This document shows positions 1-7,910 of a stretch of DNA of 64,000 nt, piece after piece. The position numbers and the translations under genes were made by a program. Origin of the DNA: Mycobacterium sp. GA-1199 (GTDB lineage: Bacteria; Actinomycetota; Actinomycetes; Mycobacteriales; Mycobacteriaceae); the NCBI RefSeq assembly GCF_001500045.1, contig NZ_LQIX01000053.1:186001-250000 (forward strand), written 5' to 3'. Every line of letters starts with the position of its first letter. Position 1 is the stretch's first letter. The notes beneath the pieces were generated by a model, which saw only the letters and a program-made list of their open reading frames with translations, did no database searches and was not told the origin of the DNA.

Positions 1-76
1 CTTGTCCGGGTTCGTCAGCTTCACCCGGCCGAATCGATCCACAGTGTGAACGTATACCCGCTGCTACGTTGAACCC

Positions 77-334
77 GTGGCGAGAATCTCCTCGGCGGTG
101 CTGGTCGCGGCGGCAAGTCTGCAAGCGGCGCTGATCGCGGCCGCCGCCCTGCTGGCGGCACCGCAGGCCGCGGCGGATCCGCAGGATCTCGTGCCCTACT
201 GCTCGGGCGACCAGACGCCGATGGACAACAACTGCCGCCCGCCGGCGCACCAGGAGTTCACCCACTCGCCCAGTGGACTCGACCCGAATCTGGCCGACGG
301 CCTGGACCCGGGGAATCCACAAGTCGTGGGGTGA
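77..334 (+). CDS. small exported protein of unknown function
   Basis: An 85-residue protein starting at GTG 77. The first 33 or so residues form a classical Sec signal peptide: a basic start, a long Ala/Leu core, and an AAADP-type cleavage region. The predicted mature part is about 52 residues, Pro/Asp/Asn rich, with two cysteines (Cys42 and Cys53) that could form one disulfide. This is the look of many small mycobacterial secreted proteins without assigned function. I do not recognise a domain. It stands alone, upstream of and convergent with the DUF222 gene. Confidence 0.65.
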   Translation: MARISSAVLVAAASLQAALIAAAALLAAPQAAADPQDLVPYCSGDQTPMDNNCRPPAHQEFTHSPSGLDPNLADGLDPGNPQVVG

Positions 335-374
335 CGGTTCATCCGCGAGGTCGAGCAGTCGCGGCGCCGCTGCA

Positions 375-1835
375 TCAGGCCGCATCGGGTTCCGGCCCGT
401 GTGTCTCGCCGCTGGCCGAAGCCGAACTCGGGTCCTCAGCGTCGACTTCCGGCACTTCGGGGTCTCCGTCCGGTGGACGGTGTAGTCGTTCCGGACGGTG
501 GAAATCGTTGACACGGGCTTGTCCGGTGTCGAGGTGCGGGGGCGGTATCCATTCGACATCGTTGGTGTCGTTGACCCGGGTGGTCCAGCCGTCGGGGCCG
601 ACCATGCGGTTGTCGGGCCCACACGCCAAGCCGAGTTCGTCGACGTTGGTTTGCCCGTCGTTGCCCCAGTCGCAGGCGGCGTGATGAACCTGGCACCCGT
701 ACGCGGACACGGTGCACCCCGGCTTCGTACAGCCGCCGTCGCGGGCGATGAGCACGATTCGCTGGGCCGGCGACGCCACGCGGCGGGCACGGAACAAGTC
801 CAGCGCCGATCCGGTGGCCTTGTCGAACACCGCCAGGTAGTGGTTGGCGTGGGTGCCCATGCGGATGACGTCGGCGATGGGGATGACCGTGCCGCCACCG
901 GTGACGCCAATGCCCGCAAGGCTCTCGAGTTCTCCCAAGGTGGTGCGGACGATGACCGAAGTCGGCAACCCGTTGTGCTGACCCAATTCACCGCTTTCCA
1001 GCACGCTGCGCCCGATCGCGATCAACGCATCGTGCTGACGTTGAGCCAGACTACGGTGGTCCTTGTCGATCTGCTCTTGTGTCGGTGTACCGGAGACACA
1101 GGGATTCTCGTCGTCGGGGTTGCACATGCCCGGCGCGGCCCACTTGGCGAAGACGGCCTCGAATATCGCCCATGCTTCAGGAGTCAGCGTGGCCCTCACC
1201 GGGATCATCTTGTCGGGACCCTGCGGCCCCTTCCACAATCCGCGACGCCGTGCACGCTCCCTGTCGTCGGGTTCGGGGCCGTCCTGGTCGAGCAGGAACA
1301 GGATGCGGTCAGCGTTGTCCTTCAATACCTTTGGGCCAACGCCGACGGCGCAGCGGGCCAGGTCGACTTCGATCTGCGCGCGGGTGAGGGAATCGACCGC
1401 CGCCGGAATGCGGCCCATCGCCTCGCGCACGACCTTGACGTGTTCACGGTTGATGAACCCGTGCGCCTGGGCGACCGCCGTCGCTGGCAGTACCGGCTCG
1501 AGTGGTTCTCCGGTCAGTGTGCGCCGTGGCGCCAACAATGCCGCCTCATCGAGTCGGCGGCGCGCCTCACTGGCAGAGATACGCCACCGGATGGACAGAA
1601 CGTCGCACCACGACTTGGCGCCCATCTCCTTGGCGGTCTTCTCGACCTGCAAGCGCGCCAGCAGGCGGTGGCTCTGCGCGGGCATCTGGCAGGTGAGGGT
1701 TTCGAGCTCGTCGAGCACGCCGACCAAATCCGTCGCCGAGAGCGTGTCGATGGGCAGCGCGGCCAGTTCGTCGAACGCGGCGCGCAGCGTGGCGACCGCT
1801 GCTTGCACCACTTCGGAACTCATATAATCGAACAT
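375..1835 (-). CDS. DUF222 / HNH endonuclease-type protein (13E12 repeat family)
   Basis: A 486-residue protein. An N-terminal DUF222 region (about 20-330) is followed by an HNH-type nuclease segment rich in Cys and His (GGCTKPGC, CQVHHAACDWG, at about 370-400) and a Pro/Asp-rich tail. This is the architecture of the mycobacterial 13E12 repeat proteins, which are multicopy, often strain-specific and probably mobile or intron-like in origin. The exact substrate is unknown. The start chosen is ATG 1835; ATG 1823 is an in-frame alternative. In M. tuberculosis, several 13E12 genes are members of the LexA/SOS regulon, and an SOS-like sequence overlaps this start codon. The gene is divergent from the PfkB-type kinase. 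Confidence 0.85.
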   Translation of the reverse strand: MFDYMSSEVVQAAVATLRAAFDELAALPIDTLSATDLVGVLDELETLTCQMPAQSHRLLARLQVEKTAKEMGAKSWCDVLSIRWRISASEARRRLDEAALLAPRRTLTGEPLEPVLPATAVAQAHGFINREHVKVVREAMGRIPAAVDSLTRAQIEVDLARCAVGVGPKVLKDNADRILFLLDQDGPEPDDRERARRRGLWKGPQGPDKMIPVRATLTPEAWAIFEAVFAKWAAPGMCNPDDENPCVSGTPTQEQIDKDHRSLAQRQHDALIAIGRSVLESGELGQHNGLPTSVIVRTTLGELESLAGIGVTGGGTVIPIADVIRMGTHANHYLAVFDKATGSALDLFRARRVASPAQRIVLIARDGGCTKPGCTVSAYGCQVHHAACDWGNDGQTNVDELGLACGPDNRMVGPDGWTTRVNDTNDVEWIPPPHLDTGQARVNDFHRPERLHRPPDGDPEVPEVDAEDPSSASASGETHGPEPDAA

Positions 1836-1843
1836 ATGAGCGA
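1828..1843. promoter_or_regulatory. possible SOS (LexA) box overlapping the DUF222 start
   Basis: The sequence TCGAACATATGAGCGA matches the mycobacterial SOS box TCGAAC-N4-GTTCGA at 10 of its 12 fixed positions. The left half is perfect and the right half has two changes. It covers the ATG of the minus-strand DUF222 gene. LexA control of 13E12 genes is known in M. tuberculosis; binding here is inferred. Confidence 0.4.
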
Positions 1844-2009
1844 ACTCTAAGGACTTGGCGACGTATCTCCGAAGAATTCTCTAAGAAGCTTCGCCGATTA
1901 CTTTAAAGTGTTGTCACACAAGAGGTTCAGCCTTCCTCGAGCTTCCAACAACGGCTCTGCCGGCCCGCGTTCGGATGACGCGCGAGGCATCGATCCCGGA
2001 GGACACGCC

Positions 2010-2942
2010 ATGAGGGCCCTGGTGATCGGCGAGGCCTTGATCGACATCGTCGAGCAAGGCGGACGCATCACGGGTGAACACGTCGGCGGGAGCCCGCTCA
2101 ACGTGGCGGTCGGACTGGCCCGCCTGGGCCGCGGCGTCGACTTCCTGACCCATATCGCCGACGACGAGCGCGGACAGCGCATCGCCGACTATGTCGAAGA
2201 TGCTGGGGTGCAACTGGTTACGGGAAGTACGAATGCAGCGCGAACCCCGACGGCGTTGGCCACGCTCGACGAGCAGGGCTCGGCACAGTACGAGTTCGCC
2301 ATCGAGTGGCAACTGACCGGCACGCCCGAGGTCGGGCCGCCGCTGGTGGTGCACACCGGTTCGATCGCCGCGGTGCTCGAACCCGGATGCCGTGCCACCG
2401 CCGCACTGGTCGACACCTACCACCCCTCGGCCACCGTGACGTTCGATCCGAATGTGCGGCCGGCGCTGATCGAGGACGCCGACGCGGCGCGCGCCCGCAT
2501 CGACCGGCTCATCGAGCGCTGCGACGTGGTGAAGGCCAGCGATGAGGACATGCGGTGGCTCGATCCCGGCCGGCCGCCCGAACAGATCGCACAGACGTGG
2601 TTGTCGCTGGGCCCGTCGATCGTCGTGGTGACGATGGGCGGGCAGGGGTCGTTCGCGCTGTGTGCGCAGGGTCTGGTGCGGGTGCCGGCGTTCGAGGTGG
2701 ACGTCGTCGACACCGTGGGCGCGGGCGATGCGTACATGAGCGGTCTGATCGACGCGCTGTGGACGCTGGGGCTGCTGGGCGCCCAGCGGCGTCGTGACCT
2801 GGCGCGGATCGGCACGGCCGACCTGACGACCGCCATCCGCACCGCCGCGATGTCGTCGGCGCTGACGGTCGCCCGCGCCGGCGCCGACCTTCCCGATCGC
2901 CGTAGCCGCGATGCGGCCCTGGAATCGGCCATACTGGGTTGA
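2010..2942 (+). CDS. PfkB-family carbohydrate kinase (fructokinase-like)
   Basis: A 310-residue ribokinase/PfkB fold sugar kinase that should phosphorylate a sugar or sugar-like alcohol with ATP in the cytoplasm. The sugar-binding signature GGSPLNVA is at 26-33. The C-terminal signature DTVGAGDAY (234-242) carries the catalytic Asp240 in the GAGD anion hole. Overall layout is closest to fructokinases. ATG 2010 is chosen because GGAGGA lies 6 bases upstream; an upstream in-frame start at 1908 has no such site and adds unlike sequence. The TGA stop shares its last A with the ATG of ku, so the two genes are probably co-transcribed. The true substrate is not determinable from sequence. Confidence 0.85.
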   Translation: MRALVIGEALIDIVEQGGRITGEHVGGSPLNVAVGLARLGRGVDFLTHIADDERGQRIADYVEDAGVQLVTGSTNAARTPTALATLDEQGSAQYEFAIEWQLTGTPEVGPPLVVHTGSIAAVLEPGCRATAALVDTYHPSATVTFDPNVRPALIEDADAARARIDRLIERCDVVKASDEDMRWLDPGRPPEQIAQTWLSLGPSIVVVTMGGQGSFALCAQGLVRVPAFEVDVVDTVGAGDAYMSGLIDALWTLGLLGAQRRRDLARIGTADLTTAIRTAAMSSALTVARAGADLPDRRSRDAALESAILG

Positions 2943-3901
2943 TGCGTTCCATATGGAAGGGTTCGATCGCGTTCGGCCTGGTGAACGTCCCGGTCAAGGT
3001 CTACAGCGCGCAGCAGGACCACGATGTGAAGTTCCACCAGGTGCACGCGAAGGACAACGGGCGCATCCGGTACAAACGCGTCTGCGAGATCGACGGTGAG
3101 GAAGTCGAGTATCGCGACATCGCCCGGGCCTACGAATCCGACGACGGCCAGACGGTGATCATCACCGACGAGGACATCGCCACGTTGCCTGAGGAACGCA
3201 GCCGCGAGATCGAGGTGCTGGAATTCGTCCCGGCCGCCGACATCGATCCGATGATGTACGACCGCAGCTACTTCCTCGAGCCGGAGGGCAAGTCGTCGAA
3301 GTCGTATGTGTTGCTGACCAAGACGCTCAAGGAGACCGACCGGGTCGCGATCGTGCACTTCGCGTTGCGTAACAAGACGCGGCTCGCAGCGTTGCGTGTT
3401 CAGGACTTCAGTAAGCGCGACGTCATGGTGATCCAGACACTGCTGTGGCCCGACGAGATCCGCGATCCCGACTTCCCGGTGCTGGACAAGGAAGTCGACA
3501 TCAAACCCGCCGAGCTGAAGGTGGCCACCCAGGTCGTCGACTCGATGACCGACGACTTCAACCCCGACCGCTACCACGACGACTACCAGGAGCAGTTGCG
3601 GGAGCTGATCGCGGCGAAACTCGAAGGCGGCGAAGCGTTCACCACCGAAGAGCAGCCGCAGGAACTCGACGAGACCGAGGACGTCTCCGATCTACTGGCC
3701 AAGCTGGAAGCCAGTGTGAAGGCGCGACGCGAGGGTCGCGGCGGCTCAAAGAGTTCCGACGACGATAAGCCGGCCAAGAAGGCGCCCGCGAAGAAGAGCG
3801 CCGCCAAGAAGACCGCCGCGAAGAAGACACCCGCCAAAAAGGCCGCGAAGAAATCGACCGCCAAGAAGTCTCCCGCGAAGAAGTCCGCCGCCAAGAAATA
3901 G
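2942..3901 (+). CDS. ku: Ku, non-homologous end-joining DNA end-binding protein
   Basis: A 319-residue bacterial Ku. It begins with the characteristic MRSIWKGSIAFGLVNVPV motif and carries the whole Ku core (about 1-250), which forms a homodimeric ring on DNA ends and recruits LigD. After about residue 255 the protein becomes a low-complexity Lys/Ala/Pro tail of repeated AKK units to the end. Such a histone-H1-like tail is typical of mycobacterial Ku and affects DNA binding and threading. ATG 2942 is used rather than TTG 2939 because it gives the conserved N-terminus. The gene overlaps the preceding kinase stop by one base. No ligD gene is adjacent in this window. Confidence 0.95.
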   Translation: MRSIWKGSIAFGLVNVPVKVYSAQQDHDVKFHQVHAKDNGRIRYKRVCEIDGEEVEYRDIARAYESDDGQTVIITDEDIATLPEERSREIEVLEFVPAADIDPMMYDRSYFLEPEGKSSKSYVLLTKTLKETDRVAIVHFALRNKTRLAALRVQDFSKRDVMVIQTLLWPDEIRDPDFPVLDKEVDIKPAELKVATQVVDSMTDDFNPDRYHDDYQEQLRELIAAKLEGGEAFTTEEQPQELDETEDVSDLLAKLEASVKARREGRGGSKSSDDDKPAKKAPAKKSAAKKTAAKKTPAKKAAKKSTAKKSPAKKSAAKK

Positions 3902-3941
3902 CCAGTCGCCGCCAGCCGCTCGGCGCCGTCGCCCTTGATTC

Positions 3942-4005
3942 TCGCGAGACGTACAACAGGGTCGTGCTAACCGGTCGAAGTACCACCCTGTTGTACGTCT
4001 CGCGA
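3942..4005. repeat. 21-bp perfect inverted repeat
   Basis: Positions 3942-3962 and 3985-4005 are exact reverse complements, each containing GAGACGTACAACAGGG or its complement, separated by a 22-base loop. It lies between the ku stop (3901) and the next SDR start (4088). There is no T-tract, so it is not a standard intrinsic terminator. A transcript hairpin, a protein-binding palindrome or a dispersed intergenic repeat are all possible. Confidence 0.9.
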
Positions 4006-4087
4006 AAAGTAGAACGTGTTTCAGAAACCCCTCACGCGGGGCGCCTCGCCCTGTTACGGTTCGCCCGGCGAGGGAAGGATTCGAAAC

Positions 4088-4879
4088 GTGATTCTCGACA
4101 GATTTCGGCTCGACGATCAGGTCGCTGTGGTCACCGGCGCCGGTCGCGGCCTGGGTGCCGCGATGGCGCTCGCATTCGCCGAAGCCGGTGCGGACGTGGT
4201 GATCGCGTCACGCACACAGTCCCAACTCGAAGAGGTCGCCGAGCAGATCAAGGGCGTCGGCCGCAGGGCGCACGTTGTGGTCGCCGACCTGGCCCACCCC
4301 GCCGACACCGCCACATTGGCCGGCGCCGCGATAGAAGCGTTCGGCAAACTAGACATCGTCGTCAACAACGTCGGCGGCACCATGCCCAACGCGCTACTGA
4401 ACACCTCCACCAAGGACCTGCGCGATGCGTTCACCTTCAACGTGACCACCGCGCACGCGCTCACCACCGCAGCGGTTCCGCTGATGCTCGAGCACTCCGG
4501 CGGCGGCTCCATCATCAACATCACCTCGACGATGGGCCGACTGGCCGGCCGGGGTTTCGCCGCCTACGGAACGGCCAAGGCCGCGCTGGCCCACTACACC
4601 CGGCTGGCCGCACTCGACCTGTGCCCGCGTATCCGGGTCAACGCGATCGCGCCGGGGTCCATCCTCACGTCGGCGCTCGACATCGTGGCCTCCAACGACG
4701 AGCTGCGTAAGCCGATGGAGCAGGCCACCCCGATGCGCCGGCTCGGCGATCCGCAGGACATCGCCGCCGCCGCGGTCTACCTGGCCTCGCCCGCGGGCAG
4801 CTACCTGACCGGTAAGACGCTGGAGGTCGACGGCGGTCTGACGGTGCCCAATCTCGACATGCCCATCCCGGATCTGTGA
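4088..4879 (+). CDS. short-chain dehydrogenase/reductase
   Basis: A 263-residue classical SDR. The NAD(P)-binding TGAGRGLG is at 16-23 and the NNVGG motif at about 93-97. The catalytic set is Ser147, Tyr160 and Lys164 (YGTAK). The C-terminal VDGGLT motif is typical. It should oxidise or reduce an alcohol/ketone; the substrate is not evident. I use GTG 4088, preceded by a GGAAGGA-like site; the in-frame start at 4016 adds 24 residues unlike SDR N-termini. The next gene follows after 10 bases, so the two probably form an operon. Confidence 0.85.
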   Translation: MILDRFRLDDQVAVVTGAGRGLGAAMALAFAEAGADVVIASRTQSQLEEVAEQIKGVGRRAHVVVADLAHPADTATLAGAAIEAFGKLDIVVNNVGGTMPNALLNTSTKDLRDAFTFNVTTAHALTTAAVPLMLEHSGGGSIINITSTMGRLAGRGFAAYGTAKAALAHYTRLAALDLCPRIRVNAIAPGSILTSALDIVASNDELRKPMEQATPMRRLGDPQDIAAAAVYLASPAGSYLTGKTLEVDGGLTVPNLDMPIPDL

Positions 4880-4889
4880 GAGGACTTCC

Positions 4890-5966
4890 ATGACGATCAA
4901 GGTGGCTGCGGTAGGCACCGGCAACGTCGGCAGGCACGCGCTGACACAACTCATCAACGATCCGCAGTACGAGCTCACCGCCGTCTGGGTGTCGTCGGAG
5001 GCCAAGGCCGGCAAGGACGCGGGTGAGCTTGCGGGCCTTGGTGTTTCGACGGGCATCACCGCCACGACGGACCTCGACGCGGTTATGGCGACCAACCCCG
5101 AGTGCGCGGTCTACACCGCGATGGCCGACAACCGACTGCCCGAGGCGCTCGAGGACTACCGACGCATCCTGGCTGCCGGCGTCAACGTCGTCGGCAGCAG
5201 CGCGGTTTTCCTGCAGTACCCGTGGGAGGTGCTGCCCTCCGAACTCGTCAAGCCGATCGAGGAAGCCACGCAGACGGGCGGATCGAGCGTCTTTGTCAAT
5301 GGCATCGACCCCGGCTTCGCCAACGACCTGCTTCCGCTCGCGCTCGCCGGAACCTGTCAGAGCATCGAGCAGATCCGGTGCATGGAGATCATCAACTACG
5401 ACACCTACGACAGCGCGACGGTGATGTTCGACGTGATGGGCTTCGGTAAGCCGCTCGACGAGATCCCGATGCTGTTGCAGCCCGGCGTCCTGAGCCTGGC
5501 CTGGGGGTCGGTGGTGAGGCAGCTGGCCGCGGGACTTGGCATCGAACTCGACAAGGTGTCCGAAACCTATGTGCGCGAACCGGCTCCCGAGGATTTCGAC
5601 ATCGCCTCCGGCCACATCGCCAAGGGCACCGCGGCGGCGCTGCGCTTCGAAGTTCAGGGCATCAAAGACGGCAGAGTCGCCGTCGTGCTCGAACACGTCA
5701 CCCGGCTACGCGACGACCTGCACCCGGACTGGCCGCAACCCGCCCAGGAAGGTGGCTCGTACCGCATCGAGATCACCGGCGAACCGTCGTACACGGTCGA
5801 CCTGTGCTTGAGCAGCCCCAACGGGGACCACAACCATGCCGGACTCGTGGCGACGGCCGCCCGCGTCGTCAACGCGATCCCCGCGGTCGTGGCAGCGCCG
5901 CCGGGTATCCGCACCACTCTGGACTTGCCGCTGATCACCGGAAAAGGGCTGTACGCTGTGCGTTGA
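4890..5966 (+). CDS. DapB-like NAD(P)-dependent oxidoreductase (diaminopentanoate dehydrogenase family)
   Basis: A 358-residue protein with an N-terminal Rossmann fold (VGTGNVG at 8-14) like dihydrodipicolinate reductase. Its long C-terminal half resembles 2,4-diaminopentanoate dehydrogenase C-terminal domains. Mycobacteria carry several such proteins of unknown substrate, often annotated as dihydrodipicolinate reductase, although the real DapB is shorter. GAGAGGAC precedes the ATG. It lies 10 bases after the SDR, suggesting both act on one compound. Family placement is good; the reaction is not known. Confidence 0.75.
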   Translation: MTIKVAAVGTGNVGRHALTQLINDPQYELTAVWVSSEAKAGKDAGELAGLGVSTGITATTDLDAVMATNPECAVYTAMADNRLPEALEDYRRILAAGVNVVGSSAVFLQYPWEVLPSELVKPIEEATQTGGSSVFVNGIDPGFANDLLPLALAGTCQSIEQIRCMEIINYDTYDSATVMFDVMGFGKPLDEIPMLLQPGVLSLAWGSVVRQLAAGLGIELDKVSETYVREPAPEDFDIASGHIAKGTAAALRFEVQGIKDGRVAVVLEHVTRLRDDLHPDWPQPAQEGGSYRIEITGEPSYTVDLCLSSPNGDHNHAGLVATAARVVNAIPAVVAAPPGIRTTLDLPLITGKGLYAVR

Positions 5967-5999
5967 AGCCGGGGGTCGATCAGAATCGAGGACGTGCCT

Positions 6000-6275
6000 A
6001 TGCGGACCACACTTCGTTATCTCGCACCGGTGATCGCTGCCGGCGGCTTCGCCGCCGCGCTCGCGGCCGCCTCCCCCGCCGCCGCCGAACCGGCGCCGAA
6101 CCCGAACCCGACCCTGCCGCAGTGCGTCGACACCGGCGGTGCGCAAGCCATCGGCGGATCCACCACCGAGTGCGTGACGCCAGGTAACGTCTCCATCAAC
6201 GCGACGCCCGCCGAGCAGGAGTACGTCGGCCCTTGGGGCAGCATGTGGGAGGGCGACGGCTTCTTCTTCCCGTGA
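6000..6275 (+). CDS. small exported protein, first of a tandem pair
   Basis: A 91-residue protein with a signal peptide of about 29 residues (MRTTLRYLAP start, Ala-rich core, cleavage near AAAEPAP). The short mature part has two cysteines and an aromatic tail (GPWGSMWEGDGFFFP). ATG 6000 is preferred over GTG 5994 because GAGGA lies 7 bases upstream of it. The next gene encodes a similar protein: a matching N-terminus, a PQC start of the mature part, a second Cys, a Thr/Ser/Asn middle and a Trp-rich end. The two look like a tandem duplication. Function unknown. Confidence 0.7.
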   Translation: MRTTLRYLAPVIAAGGFAAALAAASPAAAEPAPNPNPTLPQCVDTGGAQAIGGSTTECVTPGNVSINATPAEQEYVGPWGSMWEGDGFFFP

Positions 6276-6364
6276 TCGTTCGGGATTGACTCACAACGTT
6301 TTTCGCAGCGCTCGCTATTTGCGTGACCGCTGACCAGAAGTGCCGCTGGCCGAGGAGGCCGATC

Positions 6365-6607
6365 ATGAAGGCCCGATTTCGTTATCTCACAGCGACTCTC
6401 GCGGCAGGCGTCATCGGTGTGCTGACACTAGTCGCACCCGTCGCCGGCGCCGCGCCGCAGTGCACCAACATCGCACCCAACACCACCCAGTGCCAGACCA
6501 ACGGAAGCTCGCAGATCGTCACGTCACCGTCAGTGCAGACCAGCCCGTACTGGGGATGGCCATGGGGCGGCGGCCTCATCATCGGGCTCGGCGACGGGCA
6601 CAAGTAG
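6365..6607 (+). CDS. small exported protein, second of a tandem pair
   Basis: An 80-residue protein. ATG 6365 has a strong GAGGAGG site 6 bases upstream; the in-frame start at 6323 has none. The signal peptide covers about 1-28 (MKARFRYLT start, cleavage after AGA). The mature region has PQC, a second Cys in TTQCQTNG, and a Trp/Gly-rich end (WGWPWGGG). It resembles the product of the preceding gene in length, order of motifs and aromatic C-terminus. No function can be assigned. Confidence 0.7.
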   Translation: MKARFRYLTATLAAGVIGVLTLVAPVAGAAPQCTNIAPNTTQCQTNGSSQIVTSPSVQTSPYWGWPWGGGLIIGLGDGHK

Positions 6608-6633
6608 CCCCACCCACCACCGACGCCCAGGGT

Positions 6634-6652
6634 TTCGGCTACCCTAACTTTT
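6634..6652. promoter_or_regulatory. weak iron/manganese-box-like sequence upstream of mntH
   Basis: Read on the minus strand, this stretch contains AGTTAGGGTAGCC. It agrees with the IdeR consensus TTAGGTTAGGCTAACCTAA at 13 of 19 positions. It lies 32 bases before the mntH start, where a metal-responsive repressor (IdeR or MntR) would be expected. The match is modest and could be chance. Confidence 0.3.
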
Positions 6653-6683
6653 CTATTCGAAACTCCGGATAGAGAGGGGCGGG

Positions 6684-7910
6684 GTGGGCCAGGGCACCGA
6701 GGTGAAGGCGCGCGGCAACTGGCTGCTGCTCGGACCGGCCTTCGTGGCGGCCATCGCCTACGTCGACCCCGGCAACGTCGCCGCCAACGTCAGCGCCGGC
6801 GCCCAGTTCGGCTTCCTGCTGATCTGGGTGATCGTGGCGGCCAACGCGATGGCCTGCATCGTGCAGTACCTCTCGGCCAAACTCGGCCTGGTGACCGGCA
6901 TGTCGCTGCCGGAGGCGGTCGGTGGCCGGATGCGCCGCAGCACCCGACTGACCTACTGGGTGCAGGCCGAATTGGTCGCGATGGCAACCGATCTCGCCGA
7001 GGTCGTGGGTGGTGCGATCGCGCTTTACCTGCTGTTCGACCTCCCGCTGCTCACCGGCGGCATCATCACCGGTGTCGTCTCACTGGTGTTGCTGATGGTC
7101 AAGGACCGCCACGGCCAGAACTCGTTCGAACGTGTCATCACCGGACTGCTGGCGGTCATCGCGGTCGGTTTCCTCGCCAGCCTGTTCGTCGCTCCTCCTC
7201 CGCTCGACGAGGCGGCGACGGGGCTGGTGCCGAGATTCGCGGGCACCGAGAGCGTGCTGATCGCGGCGGCGATGCTGGGCGCGACCGTGATGCCGCACGC
7301 CGTGTATCTGCATTCGGGGCTGGCACGGGACCGGCACGGCCACCCCGAACCCGGGCCGATGCGGCGGATGCTGCTGCGGGTCACGCGCTGGGACGTCGGA
7401 ATCGCGATGGTGATCGCCGGCGCGGTCAACCTGTCGATGGTGTTGGTCGCCGCGACAAACCTGCGGGGTCAGGACAACACCGATTCGATCGAGGGCGCAC
7501 ACGCCGCGGTCGGACAGACCCTGGGGCCGACGATCGCGCTGCTGTTCGCGATCGGCCTGTTGGCCTCGGGTTTGGCGTCGTCGTCGGTGGGCGCGTACGC
7601 CGGCGCGATGATCATGCAGGGCCTGCTGCACCGCTCCGTTCCGCTGGTGCTGCGCCGCCTCATCACGCTGTTGCCCGCGCTGGCGGTGTTGGCGATCGGC
7701 CTGGATCCCAGCCGGGCGCTGGTGTTGTCGCAGGTAGTGCTGTCGTTCGGGATACCGTTCGCGCTGATCCCGCTCGTGCGGCTGACCAGCGACCGGGCCC
7801 TGATGGGCGCCGACGTCAACCACCGGGTGACGACGGCTGTCGGGTGGGTCATCGCCGGCCTGATTACTCTCTTGAACGTGGTGTTGATCTACCTGACGCT
7901 GACGGGTTGA
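6684..7910 (+). CDS. mntH: Nramp-type divalent metal ion transporter
   Basis: A 408-residue polytopic membrane protein of the Nramp/MntH family, which imports Mn2+ (also Fe2+ and others) with protons. It has the metal-binding DPGN motif in the first helix (28-31) and the MPH motif (203-205) in helix 6, with about 11 hydrophobic segments across the length. GTG 6684 is the chosen start; GTG 6702 is a possible alternative. The downstream gene overlaps its TGA stop by one base. A possible metal-regulator box lies upstream. Confidence 0.92.
   Translation: MGQGTEVKARGNWLLLGPAFVAAIAYVDPGNVAANVSAGAQFGFLLIWVIVAANAMACIVQYLSAKLGLVTGMSLPEAVGGRMRRSTRLTYWVQAELVAMATDLAEVVGGAIALYLLFDLPLLTGGIITGVVSLVLLMVKDRHGQNSFERVITGLLAVIAVGFLASLFVAPPPLDEAATGLVPRFAGTESVLIAAAMLGATVMPHAVYLHSGLARDRHGHPEPGPMRRMLLRVTRWDVGIAMVIAGAVNLSMVLVAATNLRGQDNTDSIEGAHAAVGQTLGPTIALLFAIGLLASGLASSSVGAYAGAMIMQGLLHRSVPLVLRRLITLLPALAVLAIGLDPSRALVLSQVVLSFGIPFALIPLVRLTSDRALMGADVNHRVTTAVGWVIAGLITLLNVVLIYLTLTG

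Noticed and set aside
498..1850. Open frame of 450 codons on the plus strand
   Set aside because: It is antisense to the DUF222/HNH gene, whose Cys/His clusters identify the true strand.
3750..3898. Repetitive GCC-AAG-AAG pattern at the end of ku
   Set aside because: It is the coding sequence of the normal lysine-rich Ku tail, not a mobile or structural DNA repeat.
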